Shown here: positions 1-13,702 of the stretch, one piece after another | Numbering within the stretch: the stretch's first letter is position 1 | How the letters are laid out: each line of letters starts with the position of its first letter | DNA from: Micromonospora thermarum | GTDB lineage: Bacteria > Actinomycetota > Actinomycetes > Mycobacteriales > Micromonosporaceae | Length of the DNA stretch: 64,000 nucleotides | Direction of reading: 5' to 3' | Assembly (NCBI RefSeq): GCF_012034245.1 | Contig: NZ_JAATEO010000014.1 | Coordinates: forward strand, 1-64,000 | Notes under the pieces: model-generated | The model's input: only the letters and a program-made list of their open reading frames with translations | Database searches by the model: none | Told to the model about the DNA's origin: nothing | Position numbers and translations under genes: made by a program

Positions 1-33
1 GTCTAGGGCGTGCGTCGAAGTCCCTGATCGGGA

Positions 34-77
34 ACGGCCCGGCACCCCGCCGTGGGAGTGGCGGGATGCCGGGCCGT
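34..77 (-). terminator. Terminator hairpin after the ThuA-type gene
   Basis: A 17-bp stem (34-50 with 61-77, one G-U pair) encloses a 10-nt loop just beyond the stop codon of the leftward ThuA-type gene. There is no T-run, which is usual for high-GC actinobacteria. The remaining bases 1-33 show nothing recognisable. Confidence 0.6.
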
Positions 78-91
78 GGTCCGACCGGGGC

Positions 92-1654
92 CTACGACCG
101 GCCGCGGCGCAGCCGGCCCAGCACCGGTGCGGTCAGCGCCACGACGAGGAGCACGGCGACGCCGACCGCGACCGGCCGCCACCACCCGGGCGCGGCACCG
201 TCCCCGGTGGACCGGTCCGCCCGGGCCGGCGACACGTCCCGGGCGACCGGCGCCAGCGACGGTGTCTGCGGCGCTCGCGCCCGCACCTTCGCGGTCGCCG
301 CGCCGGAGTGCGGTGCGGGTGCCGTCACCCGCACCGTCCACGTGCCGGGGGAGAGGATCGGACCGGTGGTGTAGGAGCCCTGCCCCTCGGCCGCCGGTTC
401 CAGTTGCAGCGGGCCGACCGTCCGGCCGCCGGAACCGGCGGCGGTGAGGGTCAGCCGGACCAGCTTGTCCAGGCGGTGGCCGTCGGCGTACGCAGCCTGG
501 ATCGTGACGCCACCGGCCCCGTCGCCGGCCACCGTCAGCTTGAGCTTCCCGCTGTGCGCCGTGGCCGGGGCCGCGGCGAGGAACGCCAGGACCAGGCCGG
601 TGAGCACGGCGGCGACCGCCTTGCGGATGCGCATCTCAGGTGCCTTGCCGGTGAAGACGTCGAGGTCGAGGGCGGTGACCGTGCTGCCGGTGTCCGGCTT
701 GACGATCTGCACCCGGCCGTCGCGCTCGATGTAGAAGACGCGGCCGTCGGGGGCGACGTCAAGCTCCATCGGGTTGCTGGTGTTGCTGTCCAGCGCCACC
801 TTCTCGAAGCTCTCGGTCAGCGAGGCGCCGCAGTCGGCGTCCTGCACCCCGGCGGCGGTGCGGATGCCGCCGAGCAGGTGGGCGAGGAACTGCGGCTCGG
901 CGTACGACTCGCGGGTGTGCCCGCCGCCGGTGTACCAGGCCCGGCCGCCGTCGAAGTCCTGGCACCAGGCGATCGGGTGGTCGTGACCCATCGCGCCCGC
1001 GCCGGGGGAGTAGCTGGTCTCGTCGAGGGTGGCCAGCACGTGCACGTCACCGCGCGGGTTGGACTGGTAGTTGTACCACTCGTCGAACCGGGACCAGCGC
1101 TCCGGCAGCTCCGCGGTGGAGGGGTGCGCGTGGTCCTCCACCTTGACGGTGGCCTGCTGGTTGGCGGGGTGGCTGGCGAAGTGCGCCCCCACCAGGTCGC
1201 CGTACCAGGCCCAGCTGTACTCGGTGTCGGAGGCGGCGTGGATGCCGGCGTACCCGCCGCCGGCGCGGATGTAGCGCTCGAACGCCGCCTGCTGGTCGGG
1301 GGCCAGGACGTCACCGGTGGTGGAGAGCCAGACGACCACCCGGTACCGGGCGAGGTTCTCGTCGGTGAACGCGGCACCGTCCTCGGTGGTGTCGACGGTG
1401 AAGCCGTTGGCGGCGCCGAGCTGCTGGATCGCGGCGATGCCGGTCGGGATGGAGTCGTGCCGGAAGCCGGCCGTCTTCGAGAAGACCAGGACCGAGAACG
1501 GCTCGTCGGCGGCGGCCTCCGGCGCCGCGACCGGCGCGGCCTGGACGGCGGGCGCGGCCTGCGCGGCGGGGACGCCGACGAGCGTGGCCGCGGCGAGGCC
1601 GAGTGTGAGGAGGGTGGCGGTGACGGGTACGCGGGCACGGCGTGGTCGGGACAC
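92..1654 (-). CDS. Secreted ThuA-domain protein fused to a second secreted protein (apparent chimera)
   Basis: The GTG start at 1654 has a GGAG ribosome site 8-9 nt upstream. The first 35 or so residues are a signal peptide with an Ala-rich cleavage region. Residues about 50-275 form a ThuA-like domain (trehalose-utilisation/class I amidotransferase-like fold), with runs such as VLVFSKTAGFRHDSI and GGGYAGIHAASDTEY. Residues about 280-340 match only the opening blade of a sorbosone/PQQ-type sugar dehydrogenase propeller (NPMELDVAPDGRVFYIERDG). In ThuA proteins of this type the propeller normally continues for several hundred residues. Here it stops at residue 340. At residue 341 (ATG at 634) a new signal-peptide-like sequence starts (MRIRKAVAAVLTGLVLAFLA), followed by a small beta-rich, CopC/YtkA-like domain and a C-terminal membrane helix. 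The reading frame is open throughout. I infer a fusion of two genes by deletion or by an assembly join. Exact function is unknown. Confidence 0.75.
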   Translation of the reverse strand: MSRPRRARVPVTATLLTLGLAAATLVGVPAAQAAPAVQAAPVAAPEAAADEPFSVLVFSKTAGFRHDSIPTGIAAIQQLGAANGFTVDTTEDGAAFTDENLARYRVVVWLSTTGDVLAPDQQAAFERYIRAGGGYAGIHAASDTEYSWAWYGDLVGAHFASHPANQQATVKVEDHAHPSTAELPERWSRFDEWYNYQSNPRGDVHVLATLDETSYSPGAGAMGHDHPIAWCQDFDGGRAWYTGGGHTRESYAEPQFLAHLLGGIRTAAGVQDADCGASLTESFEKVALDSNTSNPMELDVAPDGRVFYIERDGRVQIVKPDTGSTVTALDLDVFTGKAPEMRIRKAVAAVLTGLVLAFLAAAPATAHSGKLKLTVAGDGAGGVTIQAAYADGHRLDKLVRLTLTAAGSGGRTVGPLQLEPAAEGQGSYTTGPILSPGTWTVRVTAPAPHSGAATAKVRARAPQTPSLAPVARDVSPARADRSTGDGAAPGWWRPVAVGVAVLLVVALTAPVLGRLRRGRS

Positions 1655-1892
1655 TCCGGTCTCCTTTGTCCTGACTGGACAGGGGTCGCGGGGGCCGGCT
1701 CGCCGAAGACCGTCCCAGGTGGAGCCGGACGGACGCCGTGCCAGGGCGTTCGTTCCGGCATTATGTCGAATCGCTGAACAAATTAATTCGGCTGCATCGG
1801 TTCATGGCAAGGTCTCGATGGGTAACGTTTCGACAACGCCGGGCGACATTCCAGCCAGGACCGTGCAAAGCGCCCGCCCCGGGGACCGCGTC
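1655..1892. other. Divergent promoter region between the ThuA-type gene and the thiamine operon
   Basis: No coding sequence is supported here. The stretch includes a locally AT-richer patch at about 1758-1830, unusual for this window and a likely place for the leftward promoter. AACGTT occurs at about 1825 and could be the core of a LacI-type operator for a sugar gene, but there is no clear palindrome around it. Confidence 0.4.
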
Positions 1893-1921
1893 TTGGCAGC
1901 CCGGCGCATCTGTCGTACGGT
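1893..1921 (+). promoter_or_regulatory. Promoter of the thiamine operon
   Basis: TTGGCA (1893-1898) and TACGGT (1916-1921) are spaced by 17 bp. This puts the transcription start near 1928, a few bases before the TPP riboswitch. Confidence 0.6.
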
Positions 1922-1933
1922 GACACGCAAGTA

Positions 1934-2024
1934 ACCCACGGGAGCCCGGTGGACCGGGCTGAGAGGGGGGCTGTGAGCCCCCGACCGTCGAACCTGATCC
2001 GGGTAATGCCGGCGCAGGGAGGAG
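1934..2024 (+). promoter_or_regulatory. TPP riboswitch (THI element)
   Basis: The conserved cores are present in order: CTGAGAGG at 1959-1966, a variable hairpin arm, ACCTGAT at 1992-1998 and GTAATGCC at 2003-2010, closing with CGCAGGGAG. These bind the pyrimidine and pyrophosphate of thiamine diphosphate in the known family. The element ends against the ribosome site of thiE (GGGAGGAG), and no terminator hairpin lies between it and the start codon. Ligand binding therefore probably blocks translation initiation. It should repress all seven downstream genes. Confidence 0.95.
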
Positions 2025-2031
2025 TGTTGCC

Positions 2032-2651
2032 GTGCCGTCCCTCGGTCGACTGCATCTCATCACCGACACCCGACCCGGGCGGGATCCGCTCGCCGTCGTC
2101 CGGGCCGCCCTGCCGGTGGCCCGTGCCGAGCTGGTCGTCCAGGTCCGGGTGACCGACGACGCGACCGACCGGGAGGCGTACGACCTGGCCCGCCGGGTGG
2201 TCGCGCTGTGCGCGCGGCACGGGGCGACCTGCCTGGTGAACGACCGCCTCCACGTGGCCCTGGCGGTGGGCGCCGAGGGTGGGCACGTGGGCGCCGACGA
2301 CCTGCCGGTCGGCGCGGCCCGTGCGGTGCTGGGATCGGCGGCCGTCCTCGGCGCCACCGCACGCGACCCGGGCACCGCCGCCGAGGCGGTCGCCGCCGGG
2401 GCCAGCTACCTGGGGGTCGGGCCGTACCGGCCCACCACGACGAAGGACGGGCTCCCGGCCGCGATCGGCGTGGCCGGAGTCCGGGCGGTCGCCGTGTCGG
2501 TCAGCGTGCCGGTGATCGCCATCGGGGGAGTGACGGCGGAGGACGTGCCCGCCCTGCGGGCGGCCGGCGCGTACGGGGTGGCGGTGGTCGGCGCGCTCTC
2601 CGAGGCCGCCGACCCCGCCCGCGCCACCGCCGAGCTGCTGAAGGCGCTGAC

Positions 2652-2658
<7 letters not shown>
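2032..2658 (+). CDS. thiE: Thiamine phosphate synthase
   Basis: Joins HMP pyrophosphate to the carboxylated thiazole phosphate to give thiamine monophosphate, in the cytoplasm. The 208-residue product has the family length and a TIM-barrel pattern. Visible motifs are LITDTRPG near the N-terminus, CLVNDRLHVAL (Asn-Asp that binds substrate and Mg), HVGADDLP, LGATARD, YLGVGPYRPTTTKDG (phosphate and pyrophosphate loop) and VIAIGGVT. The GTG start at 2032 is placed by the GGGAGGAG ribosome site inside the end of the riboswitch. It is the first gene of the operon, and its stop overlaps the GTG of thiO by 7 bases. The first barrel strand reads VQVRVTDD where most ThiE have a Q-R-K-type motif, a mild departure. 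A second ThiE-like gene lies at 4794. Confidence 0.93.
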
Positions 2659-8031
<5,373 letters not shown>

Positions 8032-8093
8032 CTCACCACGAGCCCGCCGCCCGCCGCCCGGCGGCCGGTCGTGACACGGTCAGCCCGTCGACA

Positions 8094-8140
8094 CCCGGCG
8101 TATCGCGTTGACGCTCTCATGGTCAACGCGATACGCCGGG
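8094..8140 (+). terminator. Terminator-like hairpin after thiC
   Basis: Bases 8094-8112 and 8122-8140 form a perfect 19-bp stem with a 9-nt loop, 62 bp beyond the thiC stop. No T-run follows. It may serve both this operon and the convergent gene, or be a dispersed palindrome like its neighbour at 8163. Confidence 0.65.
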
Positions 8141-8162
8141 CGGCGGGCGGGAGTGTGCTCCG

Positions 8163-8237
8163 CCCCTTTGCTCTGCTTCAACGGGCGCAACGACATCGGG
8201 CGGAAACTGTTGCGTGGGTCGAAGCAGAGCAAAGGGG
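8163..8237. repeat. 75-bp palindromic intergenic element, family A copy 1
   Basis: Perfect 17-bp arms CCCCTTTGCTCTGCTTC (8163-8179) and its complement (8221-8237) flank an inner pair CGCAAC (8186-8191) and GTTGCG (8209-8214). A related copy lies at 44217-44291. It encodes no protein. It sits between two convergent genes. Confidence 0.85.
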
Positions 8238-8249
8238 GCAGGTGGTGTG

Positions 8250-11200
8250 TCAGTCGCGGTGGTGGCGACCGGTCGAGCGTAGGGAGCGGCGGCCGCTCTC
8301 CTGCTCCGGCTCGTTGTCCGGCAGCGGCTTGCTCAGCCCGGTGACCCAGTCCACGAACTCCTCGTCCTGCGCCGGCAGCGGCTCCGCGTCCGTCGAGGCG
8401 TCGGCCTGGTCGGACCGTGACCGGTTCCGCCGGAACAGGCCGCGCCGCTTCGGCTCGGGCCGCTGCTCGGGCCCGCCGTGATCGGCCGGCGTGTCCTCGC
8501 CGGCGACCTGCCCGGCCGTCGGTGACGAGGTGCCGGTCGGACGGCCGTCGGCGCCCGCGAACGCGGCGGCCAGCCGATCGGCCACGGACGGCGTGGGATC
8601 CTCTCCGGTCGCCGCGCCCACCGGACTGGTCGCGGCTCCCGGCGTCGGTTCACCACCGGCCGGGTCGGTTCCCGTCGGGTGGCTCTCCACCGGACGGGCC
8701 TCCGTCGGGCCGCCGCGCCGGGCGGTGCCGAAGGCGTCCCAGGCGTGGGGGCTGTTCAGGTCCGGCAGGGGAGCCCGGTGCCGGGGCCGGGGGGCCGCCT
8801 CGGCCGCCCCGTCGTCGTCAGGGCGGGCGGAACCCGGCGCCGGCGGGGTGAACGGATCCGAGGCGACCGGACGCGGCGTCGGCTGCGTCGGTGTCAGCGG
8901 CGGCAGCGCGGCGAACGGCTCCGGCCCGACCCGGGTGGGAGTGGGCCGGGGTGGCGTGACCGGGGTGGGGTCGGGCCGCGACGAGGCGAACGGATCCGGC
9001 CCCAGCTGCGCGGGCGCCGGTCGTGCCGGAACGGCGGGCGTCGGCGGCGTGGGCAGGGGTCCGGACGGTACGGGCGCACGCCCGGCGGCCGGTGCCGGGT
9101 CGCTCCGGCCGGGGTCGCTGATGTCCGGTGCGGGAGAGCCGCCGGTCGGTGCCGGGCTCGCCGCTGTGGGAAACGCGCCGGTCGGAGCCGGCCCCGCCGC
9201 GGATGCGACCGACGCCCGGCCGGTGGCCGCCAGCGGGGTGCCCGAAGGGGCGGTGGTCGGCCGGTCCGCGGTGGACGGCGGGGTGTCCAGGAGTGGGGTG
9301 GTCGGCCGGTCGGTGGCTGCCGGCTCGTCCGCGGTGCGGGAAGCGGCACCGGTCGCCTTGGCGGGCGTGGCCTTCGTCCGGCGGCCACGGCGTGGCCGGG
9401 GTGCCGTCTCACCCGCTGCCGGAGCCGTGTCCGGCGTCTCCGCCGGCGCCGTCCCTTTCGTGGCCTTCGCCCGGCCCCCGGTTCGCCCCGGATCTCCGGC
9501 CGGCACGACCGACCCGGCTGCGTCGTCGGTTGACCTGTCCAGCCGGGCCGGTCCGTCCTGCGGCGTGGCCGGCGGGGCCGCTTCGTTCTGAGGCGTGGCC
9601 GGCGGGGCCGCCTCGTCCCGGAGCGTGTCCGGCCGGGCCGCGGTCGCACGGTCCCTGGCGGTCCGCATCCTGGCGTCGGCCGCACCCGTTGTCGGCTTGG
9701 CCGCGCCGTCGTCCAGTGTGGCCCGCCCGGCTTCGTCGTCGGCAGGTGCTACCGCACTGGCCGCCCCGCCCGCCGGTGTGGCGGGCCCGGCCGCGTCAGC
9801 CGTACCCGTTGTCGGCTTGGCTGCCCCGTCCGCCGGCCTGGCCGCCCGGGCCCGCTTCGTCGACGGGCCCGCCGGCGCTGCGGGTGCCGCGTGCCCGGCC
9901 GAGGGTCTGGATGCGGCGGCTGCCGGCGTCGACGGGGCTGCGGCGGCGGATCCGGTCAGGCCGGTGCCGACGATTCCGGCGGATCCGGCGGCTTCCGAGG
10001 CGCCGGGTGATGCGGCGCCGGATGACACTGCGCCGGATGACGCGGCGCCGTCGCCGGCGACCTCCACGGGGGAGGGTGCCGGTGCTGAGGCGCGGTGCCG
10101 GTCGGACCGGACGTTCCCGGCGAGCGGGTCGGGGTCTACCGGGGCGGGGACAGGTGTCCCGGTGGAACCGGTCGTGGCCGCCGCGGCACCGGCCGAGGTG
10201 CCACCCGGCGCCGGCCAGTCCCAGTGGGCCGGCGTGGGACCGCCGGGCGTCTCCGGTGTCCGTCCGCCCCGCGTGGTGCCCGCCGCGTCGTCACCGGCGC
10301 CGGCCGGCGTACCGGTGCCGCCGGTCAGGCGCCCGGCGTCGCCCGCCGTACCGGCGGACGGCGCGGTCGCGGCGGTCCGGGGCAGGGCCGGACCGGTCGG
10401 CAGCGGCCGCAGGATGTCGGTGGGCTCGATCGCGCCGGCGGCGCCCGGGATGCCCGCGCTTCCCGCCGCCGTGCGCTCCACGAGCGGCCAGCGCAGCAGG
10501 GCGGCGGCGGCCGAGCCGAGCGCGCCCGCGGCCACGGCGAGCACGGCGCCGTAGTAGGGCGTGGTCTGGTAACGGTCGACGCCACCGCCGGGGCCGGCGG
10601 CCAGGTAGGCGAACGCCAGCAGCGCCGGCCCGGCCACCCCGGTCAGACCGCCGATCAGCGGGGGATGCCCGCGCCAGCGGGCGACGGCGCCGGTGGTCGC
10701 CCCGGCCAGCAGCGCCACCAGGGGCAGGATCAGCAGCGCCAGGCGCTGCGCCGCCGCGGCGCTGAGCCACGCCGGCTCCAGCACCCCGAGGCGTACGGTG
10801 GTCAGCGGGCCGGTGGCGGTGACGGACGGTACGACCGAGACCAGGGCCAGCAGCCAGACGACCCCGGCGACCAGGGCCATGTTCCAGCCCAGCGGCGGCC
10901 GGACCAGCACGGCGAGCGCGGCCCCCGCGCCCGCCCCCGTGCCGAGGGCCGCGCAGATGGCGACGGCCCAGACCGGATCCACGGAGATCAGTTCGGCGGC
11001 CCGGGCCGGCTGCATGCAGAGCGGTGCGACGACCGTGGCGCCCAGCGCGGCGGCGCCCGCGACGGCCAGTTGCCGCCCGGTGCCGGTCAGCGGCCCGTCC
11101 CGACGGGCCAGGCGTTCGGTGAGTACGGCGCCGACGACGGCGGCGTTCGCCGCGAACCAGCCGATCCAGGCGAGCTGGGCCGGCCACTGGTTGACGGTGC

Positions 11201-11336
11201 CACCGGTGAAGGCGCCCGTGAGCCGCACGACGCCGAAGCCGAACGCGATGCCGAGCTGACCGGCTCCGGCCAGCAGGCTCACCCCGAGCGCCGTGAGCAG
11301 CAGTTTGCCCCAGGTCCGATTGGCCATGTCCGGCAC
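8250..11336 (-). CDS. Membrane protein with a 700-residue disordered tail, function unknown
   Basis: The product is 1028 residues, with a GTG start at 11336 or ATG three codons later; no clear ribosome site marks either. Residues about 10-300 hold roughly eight hydrophobic helices, starting LLLTALGVSLLAGAGQLGIA, and no enzymatic motif that I recognise. Residues about 300-985 are low-complexity Ala/Pro/Thr/Gly sequence with short internal repeats such as AAPPATPQ in tandem. The charged end contains EEFVDWVTGLSKPLPDNEPE and closes with basic residues. The long cytoplasmic or extracellular tail may be a spacer or protein-binding region; this is inference. It runs convergent to the thiamine operon. 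Low-complexity coding of this kind is prone to strain variation. Confidence 0.7.
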   Translation of the reverse strand: MPDMANRTWGKLLLTALGVSLLAGAGQLGIAFGFGVVRLTGAFTGGTVNQWPAQLAWIGWFAANAAVVGAVLTERLARRDGPLTGTGRQLAVAGAAALGATVVAPLCMQPARAAELISVDPVWAVAICAALGTGAGAGAALAVLVRPPLGWNMALVAGVVWLLALVSVVPSVTATGPLTTVRLGVLEPAWLSAAAAQRLALLILPLVALLAGATTGAVARWRGHPPLIGGLTGVAGPALLAFAYLAAGPGGGVDRYQTTPYYGAVLAVAAGALGSAAAALLRWPLVERTAAGSAGIPGAAGAIEPTDILRPLPTGPALPRTAATAPSAGTAGDAGRLTGGTGTPAGAGDDAAGTTRGGRTPETPGGPTPAHWDWPAPGGTSAGAAAATTGSTGTPVPAPVDPDPLAGNVRSDRHRASAPAPSPVEVAGDGAASSGAVSSGAASPGASEAAGSAGIVGTGLTGSAAAAPSTPAAAASRPSAGHAAPAAPAGPSTKRARAARPADGAAKPTTGTADAAGPATPAGGAASAVAPADDEAGRATLDDGAAKPTTGAADARMRTARDRATAARPDTLRDEAAPPATPQNEAAPPATPQDGPARLDRSTDDAAGSVVPAGDPGRTGGRAKATKGTAPAETPDTAPAAGETAPRPRRGRRTKATPAKATGAASRTADEPAATDRPTTPLLDTPPSTADRPTTAPSGTPLAATGRASVASAAGPAPTGAFPTAASPAPTGGSPAPDISDPGRSDPAPAAGRAPVPSGPLPTPPTPAVPARPAPAQLGPDPFASSRPDPTPVTPPRPTPTRVGPEPFAALPPLTPTQPTPRPVASDPFTPPAPGSARPDDDGAAEAAPRPRHRAPLPDLNSPHAWDAFGTARRGGPTEARPVESHPTGTDPAGGEPTPGAATSPVGAATGEDPTPSVADRLAAAFAGADGRPTGTSSPTAGQVAGEDTPADHGGPEQRPEPKRRGLFRRNRSRSDQADASTDAEPLPAQDEEFVDWVTGLSKPLPDNEPEQESGRRSLRSTGRHHRD

Positions 11337-11404
11337 GTTACGGTCCGGTGCGCCCGATCGCCACCGGCACGCCGTGCGGTACGACAGCCCTGCCGGCGGC
11401 GGGT

Positions 11405-11707
11405 CTACTTGAGTTCGACCAGCCGGGCCAGGTACGTCGTGTCGCCGACGTTGGTGAGCATGTGCACCGCCCCGGGGTCCCGGAAGACGACGCCGCCGGT
11501 CGGCTCGTCGGCGTCGACGCGGGTGCCGTCGACGGTCTGCACCACGTTCTTCGCGCCCTGGATGGCCACCACCAGGTACGGGTGGTCGTGCCGGTGCAGC
11601 GGCTGCCGCTCGCCCGGCTCGAGCTTGATGTGCCAGACCCGGACGCGGTCGTTCTCGTACACGATCTCCTGGCCCACCGGGCCGAGCTCGAGGTCGGTGT
11701 CGGTCAT
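11405..11707 (-). CDS. Small cupin-domain protein
   Basis: A single cupin barrel of 100 residues. The metal-site motif is visible as RQPLHRHDHPYLVVAIQG (His-x-His, about residues 39-43), and the second cupin motif holds a late His in DPGAVHMLTNVGD. Start ATG 11707 overlaps the stop of the oxidoreductase gene (ATGA), so the two are likely translated together. Such small cupins bind a metal or a small ligand, and some protect or isomerise a substrate. The substrate here is unknown. It is the last gene of a leftward three-gene unit with an ABC ATPase and an LLM oxidoreductase. Confidence 0.85.
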   Translation of the reverse strand: MTDTDLELGPVGQEIVYENDRVRVWHIKLEPGERQPLHRHDHPYLVVAIQGAKNVVQTVDGTRVDADEPTGGVVFRDPGAVHMLTNVGDTTYLARLVELK

Positions 11708-12660
11708 CGGACTCCGTCCAGTTGGGGGAGCACCTCGGCGGCGATGAGCTCCAGGTGGTCGAGATCGGCGAGGTCGATCAGGCGCAGGTGGACGCGGCCG
11801 GCGCCGATCGCGGCGAACTCGCCGATGCGGTCGACGAGCTGCGCGGGCGAGCCGACCACCGGATCCTCGGGCGGAAGGGCGCTCGGCACGTGCAGGGGCG
11901 CGGCCCGGTGCCGGGCGTCGGCGTCGGTGCGGCCGATCGCCACCACGATCCCGGCGGACAACACCAGCGGCGGCCGCCCGGACTCGGCCCTCCCGGCCCA
12001 CTCGCACGCCTCGCGGACCCGCTGGTACGCGGCCGCCGTCTGGGAGACGGTGGTGAACGGCATGTTGAACTCGTCGGCGTACCGGGCGGCCAGCTCGGGA
12101 GTGCGCTTCGGGCCGCGCCCGCCCACGATCACCGGCGGGCCCGGCACCTGCACCGGTTTCGGCAGCGCCGGTGCGTCGACGAGACGGTAGTGGGCGCCGG
12201 TGTAGCTGAAGGTCCTGTCCACCGGGGTGCGCCACAGCCCGGTGACGATCTCCAGTTGCTCGGCCAGCCGGTCGAAGCGCTCGGCGACACCGGGGAACGG
12301 GATCCCGTACGCGGTGTGCTCGCGTTCGTACCACCCGGCGCCGATGCCCAGCTCGACCCGGCCGCCGCTCATCTGGTCCACCTGGGCCACCATCACGGCC
12401 AAGGGCCCGGGCAGCCGGAACGTCGCCGAGGTGACCAGGGTGCCGAGCCGGATCCGCCTGGTCTCCCGGGCCAGGGCGGCCAGCGTCAACCAGGCGTCGG
12501 TGGGGCCGGGGAGCGCCGGCTCGTCGCCCATCGCCCGGTAATGGTCGGCGCGGAGGAAGCCCTCGTACCCGCAGTCCTCGGCGAGGCGCGCGAACCGGAG
12601 CTGGTCGTCGTAGCTGGCACCCCGGTGCGGCTCGGTGAACAGGGACACCCGCATGGTCAT
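11704..12660 (-). CDS. LLM-class flavin/F420-dependent oxidoreductase
   Basis: A luciferase-like TIM-barrel oxidoreductase of 318 residues, the usual length. Motifs include MRVSLFTEPHRG, YEGFLRADHYRAMGD, RIRLGTLVTSATFRLPGPLA, VDQMSGGRVELGIGAGWYEREHTAYGI and VIVGGRGPKRTPELAARYADEFN. Members use FMNH2 or reduced F420, and the sequence alone does not settle which. ATG 12660 overlaps the ATPase stop (ATGA), and its own stop overlaps the cupin start. Coupling to an NMT1-type importer suggests it oxidises or reduces the imported compound, for example a sulfonate or a nitrogen heterocycle. That is inference. Confidence 0.88.
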   Translation of the reverse strand: MTMRVSLFTEPHRGASYDDQLRFARLAEDCGYEGFLRADHYRAMGDEPALPGPTDAWLTLAALARETRRIRLGTLVTSATFRLPGPLAVMVAQVDQMSGGRVELGIGAGWYEREHTAYGIPFPGVAERFDRLAEQLEIVTGLWRTPVDRTFSYTGAHYRLVDAPALPKPVQVPGPPVIVGGRGPKRTPELAARYADEFNMPFTTVSQTAAAYQRVREACEWAGRAESGRPPLVLSAGIVVAIGRTDADARHRAAPLHVPSALPPEDPVVGSPAQLVDRIGEFAAIGAGRVHLRLIDLADLDHLELIAAEVLPQLDGVR

Positions 12661-13436
12661 CGGTCCTCCGCCGCCACCGGCATGTCCTTCTCCATCAGCA
12701 GCTCGTGCAGGTCGGCGCTGACCCGGGCGACGTCCGCCAAATGCGCGTTGCGGCCGAGGGTGCGCGGCCGGGGGATGGTCACGTCGACGATGCTGCGGAT
12801 CCGGCCGGGGCGGGGGCTGAGCACCACCACCCGGTCGGCGAGCAGGACGGCCTCGTCGATCGAGTGGGTGACGAAGACGACCGTCGCCGACGTCTCCATG
12901 TGTATCCGTTGCAGCTCACCGGAGAGCTCCTCCCGGGTGAGCGCGTCCAGCGCGGAGAACGGCTCGTCCATGAGCATGACCCGGGGCTCACCGATGAGGG
13001 AGCGGCACAGCGCCACCCGCTGCTGCATCCCGCCGGAGAGCTCGTGGGGCAGCCGCTTCTCGAACCCGGCCAGGCCGGCCACCTCCAGCAGCTGCCGGGC
13101 CCGGTCGTGGTGCTTCGCCCGTTTCCAGCCGAAGATCTCCACCGGGAGCAGGACGTTGTCGAGCACGGTGCGCCACGGCAGCAGCGCCGGCCGCTGGAAC
13201 AGCATGGCGACGTCCCGGCGGGGCCGGATGATCGGCGTGCCGCCGACCGTGACCTCCCCGGCGGTGACCGGCAGCAGGCCGGCGACCAGCCGCAGCAGGG
13301 TGGACTTGCCACAGCCGGAGCGGCCGACGACGGCGACGAACTCGCCCTCGGCGACCTCAAGGTCGATGCCGCGCAGGGCCTCCACGCGACCGGACCGGCC
13401 GTCGAAGGTGCGGGATACGCCGGACAGACGGATCAT
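12657..13436 (-). CDS. ABC transporter ATP-binding protein (SsuB/TauB/ThiZ type)
   Basis: Energises import of a small organic molecule. The product is 259 residues. Walker A GRSGCGKST is at residues 38-46, the Q-loop in MLFQRPALLPWRTVLDNVLL, signature LSGGMQQRVALCRSL near residue 138, Walker B VMLMDEPFSALD, and switch His in VFVTHSIDEAVLLADRV. The start MIRLSGVSRTF (ATG 13436) is preceded by GGGAGG; the frame stays open further upstream, but that part lacks family similarity. Sequence features match the nitrate/sulfonate/taurine/pyrimidine group. Its lipoprotein and permease are in the divergent unit at 13703-15700. Its end is coupled to the LLM oxidoreductase gene. Confidence 0.93.
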   Translation of the reverse strand: MIRLSGVSRTFDGRSGRVEALRGIDLEVAEGEFVAVVGRSGCGKSTLLRLVAGLLPVTAGEVTVGGTPIIRPRRDVAMLFQRPALLPWRTVLDNVLLPVEIFGWKRAKHHDRARQLLEVAGLAGFEKRLPHELSGGMQQRVALCRSLIGEPRVMLMDEPFSALDALTREELSGELQRIHMETSATVVFVTHSIDEAVLLADRVVVLSPRPGRIRSIVDVTIPRPRTLGRNAHLADVARVSADLHELLMEKDMPVAAEDR

Positions 13437-13702
13437 CCCGCGGGCCTCCCTGAGTCGGCGGTCAGCAATCCGCGGGACAGAGTATCCGTCTCGTGCCTCA
13501 ATCGCACCGTCCGGGTTGGACGTCAGTCCGTTTCCGTTTCGCAACCCGATACGCCTGGCGTCGGAAAGGTGGAATTCTCGTACGCTGTGCCCGCGAAGAG
13601 TCCCCTCACGACGGTGGTGTCGGCCACCCCCCTCCCGCCGGCGCCACCAGACAACCCCTCCGGAGGCCCGCCGGCCCCGGTCGGAAAGGACAAGGTGCAC
13701 TG

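Noticed and set aside
1820..1845. LacI-family operator upstream of the ThuA-type gene
   Set aside because: AACGTT occurs but the flanks are not symmetric enough to call an operator.
13437..13702. Possible TPP or FMN riboswitch before the NMT1-type binding protein
   Set aside because: Neither CTGAGA with ACCTGAT nor the FMN AGGATC/GGGTGAAATTCCC cores are present. A GGTGGAATTC stretch at about 13567 is only superficially similar.
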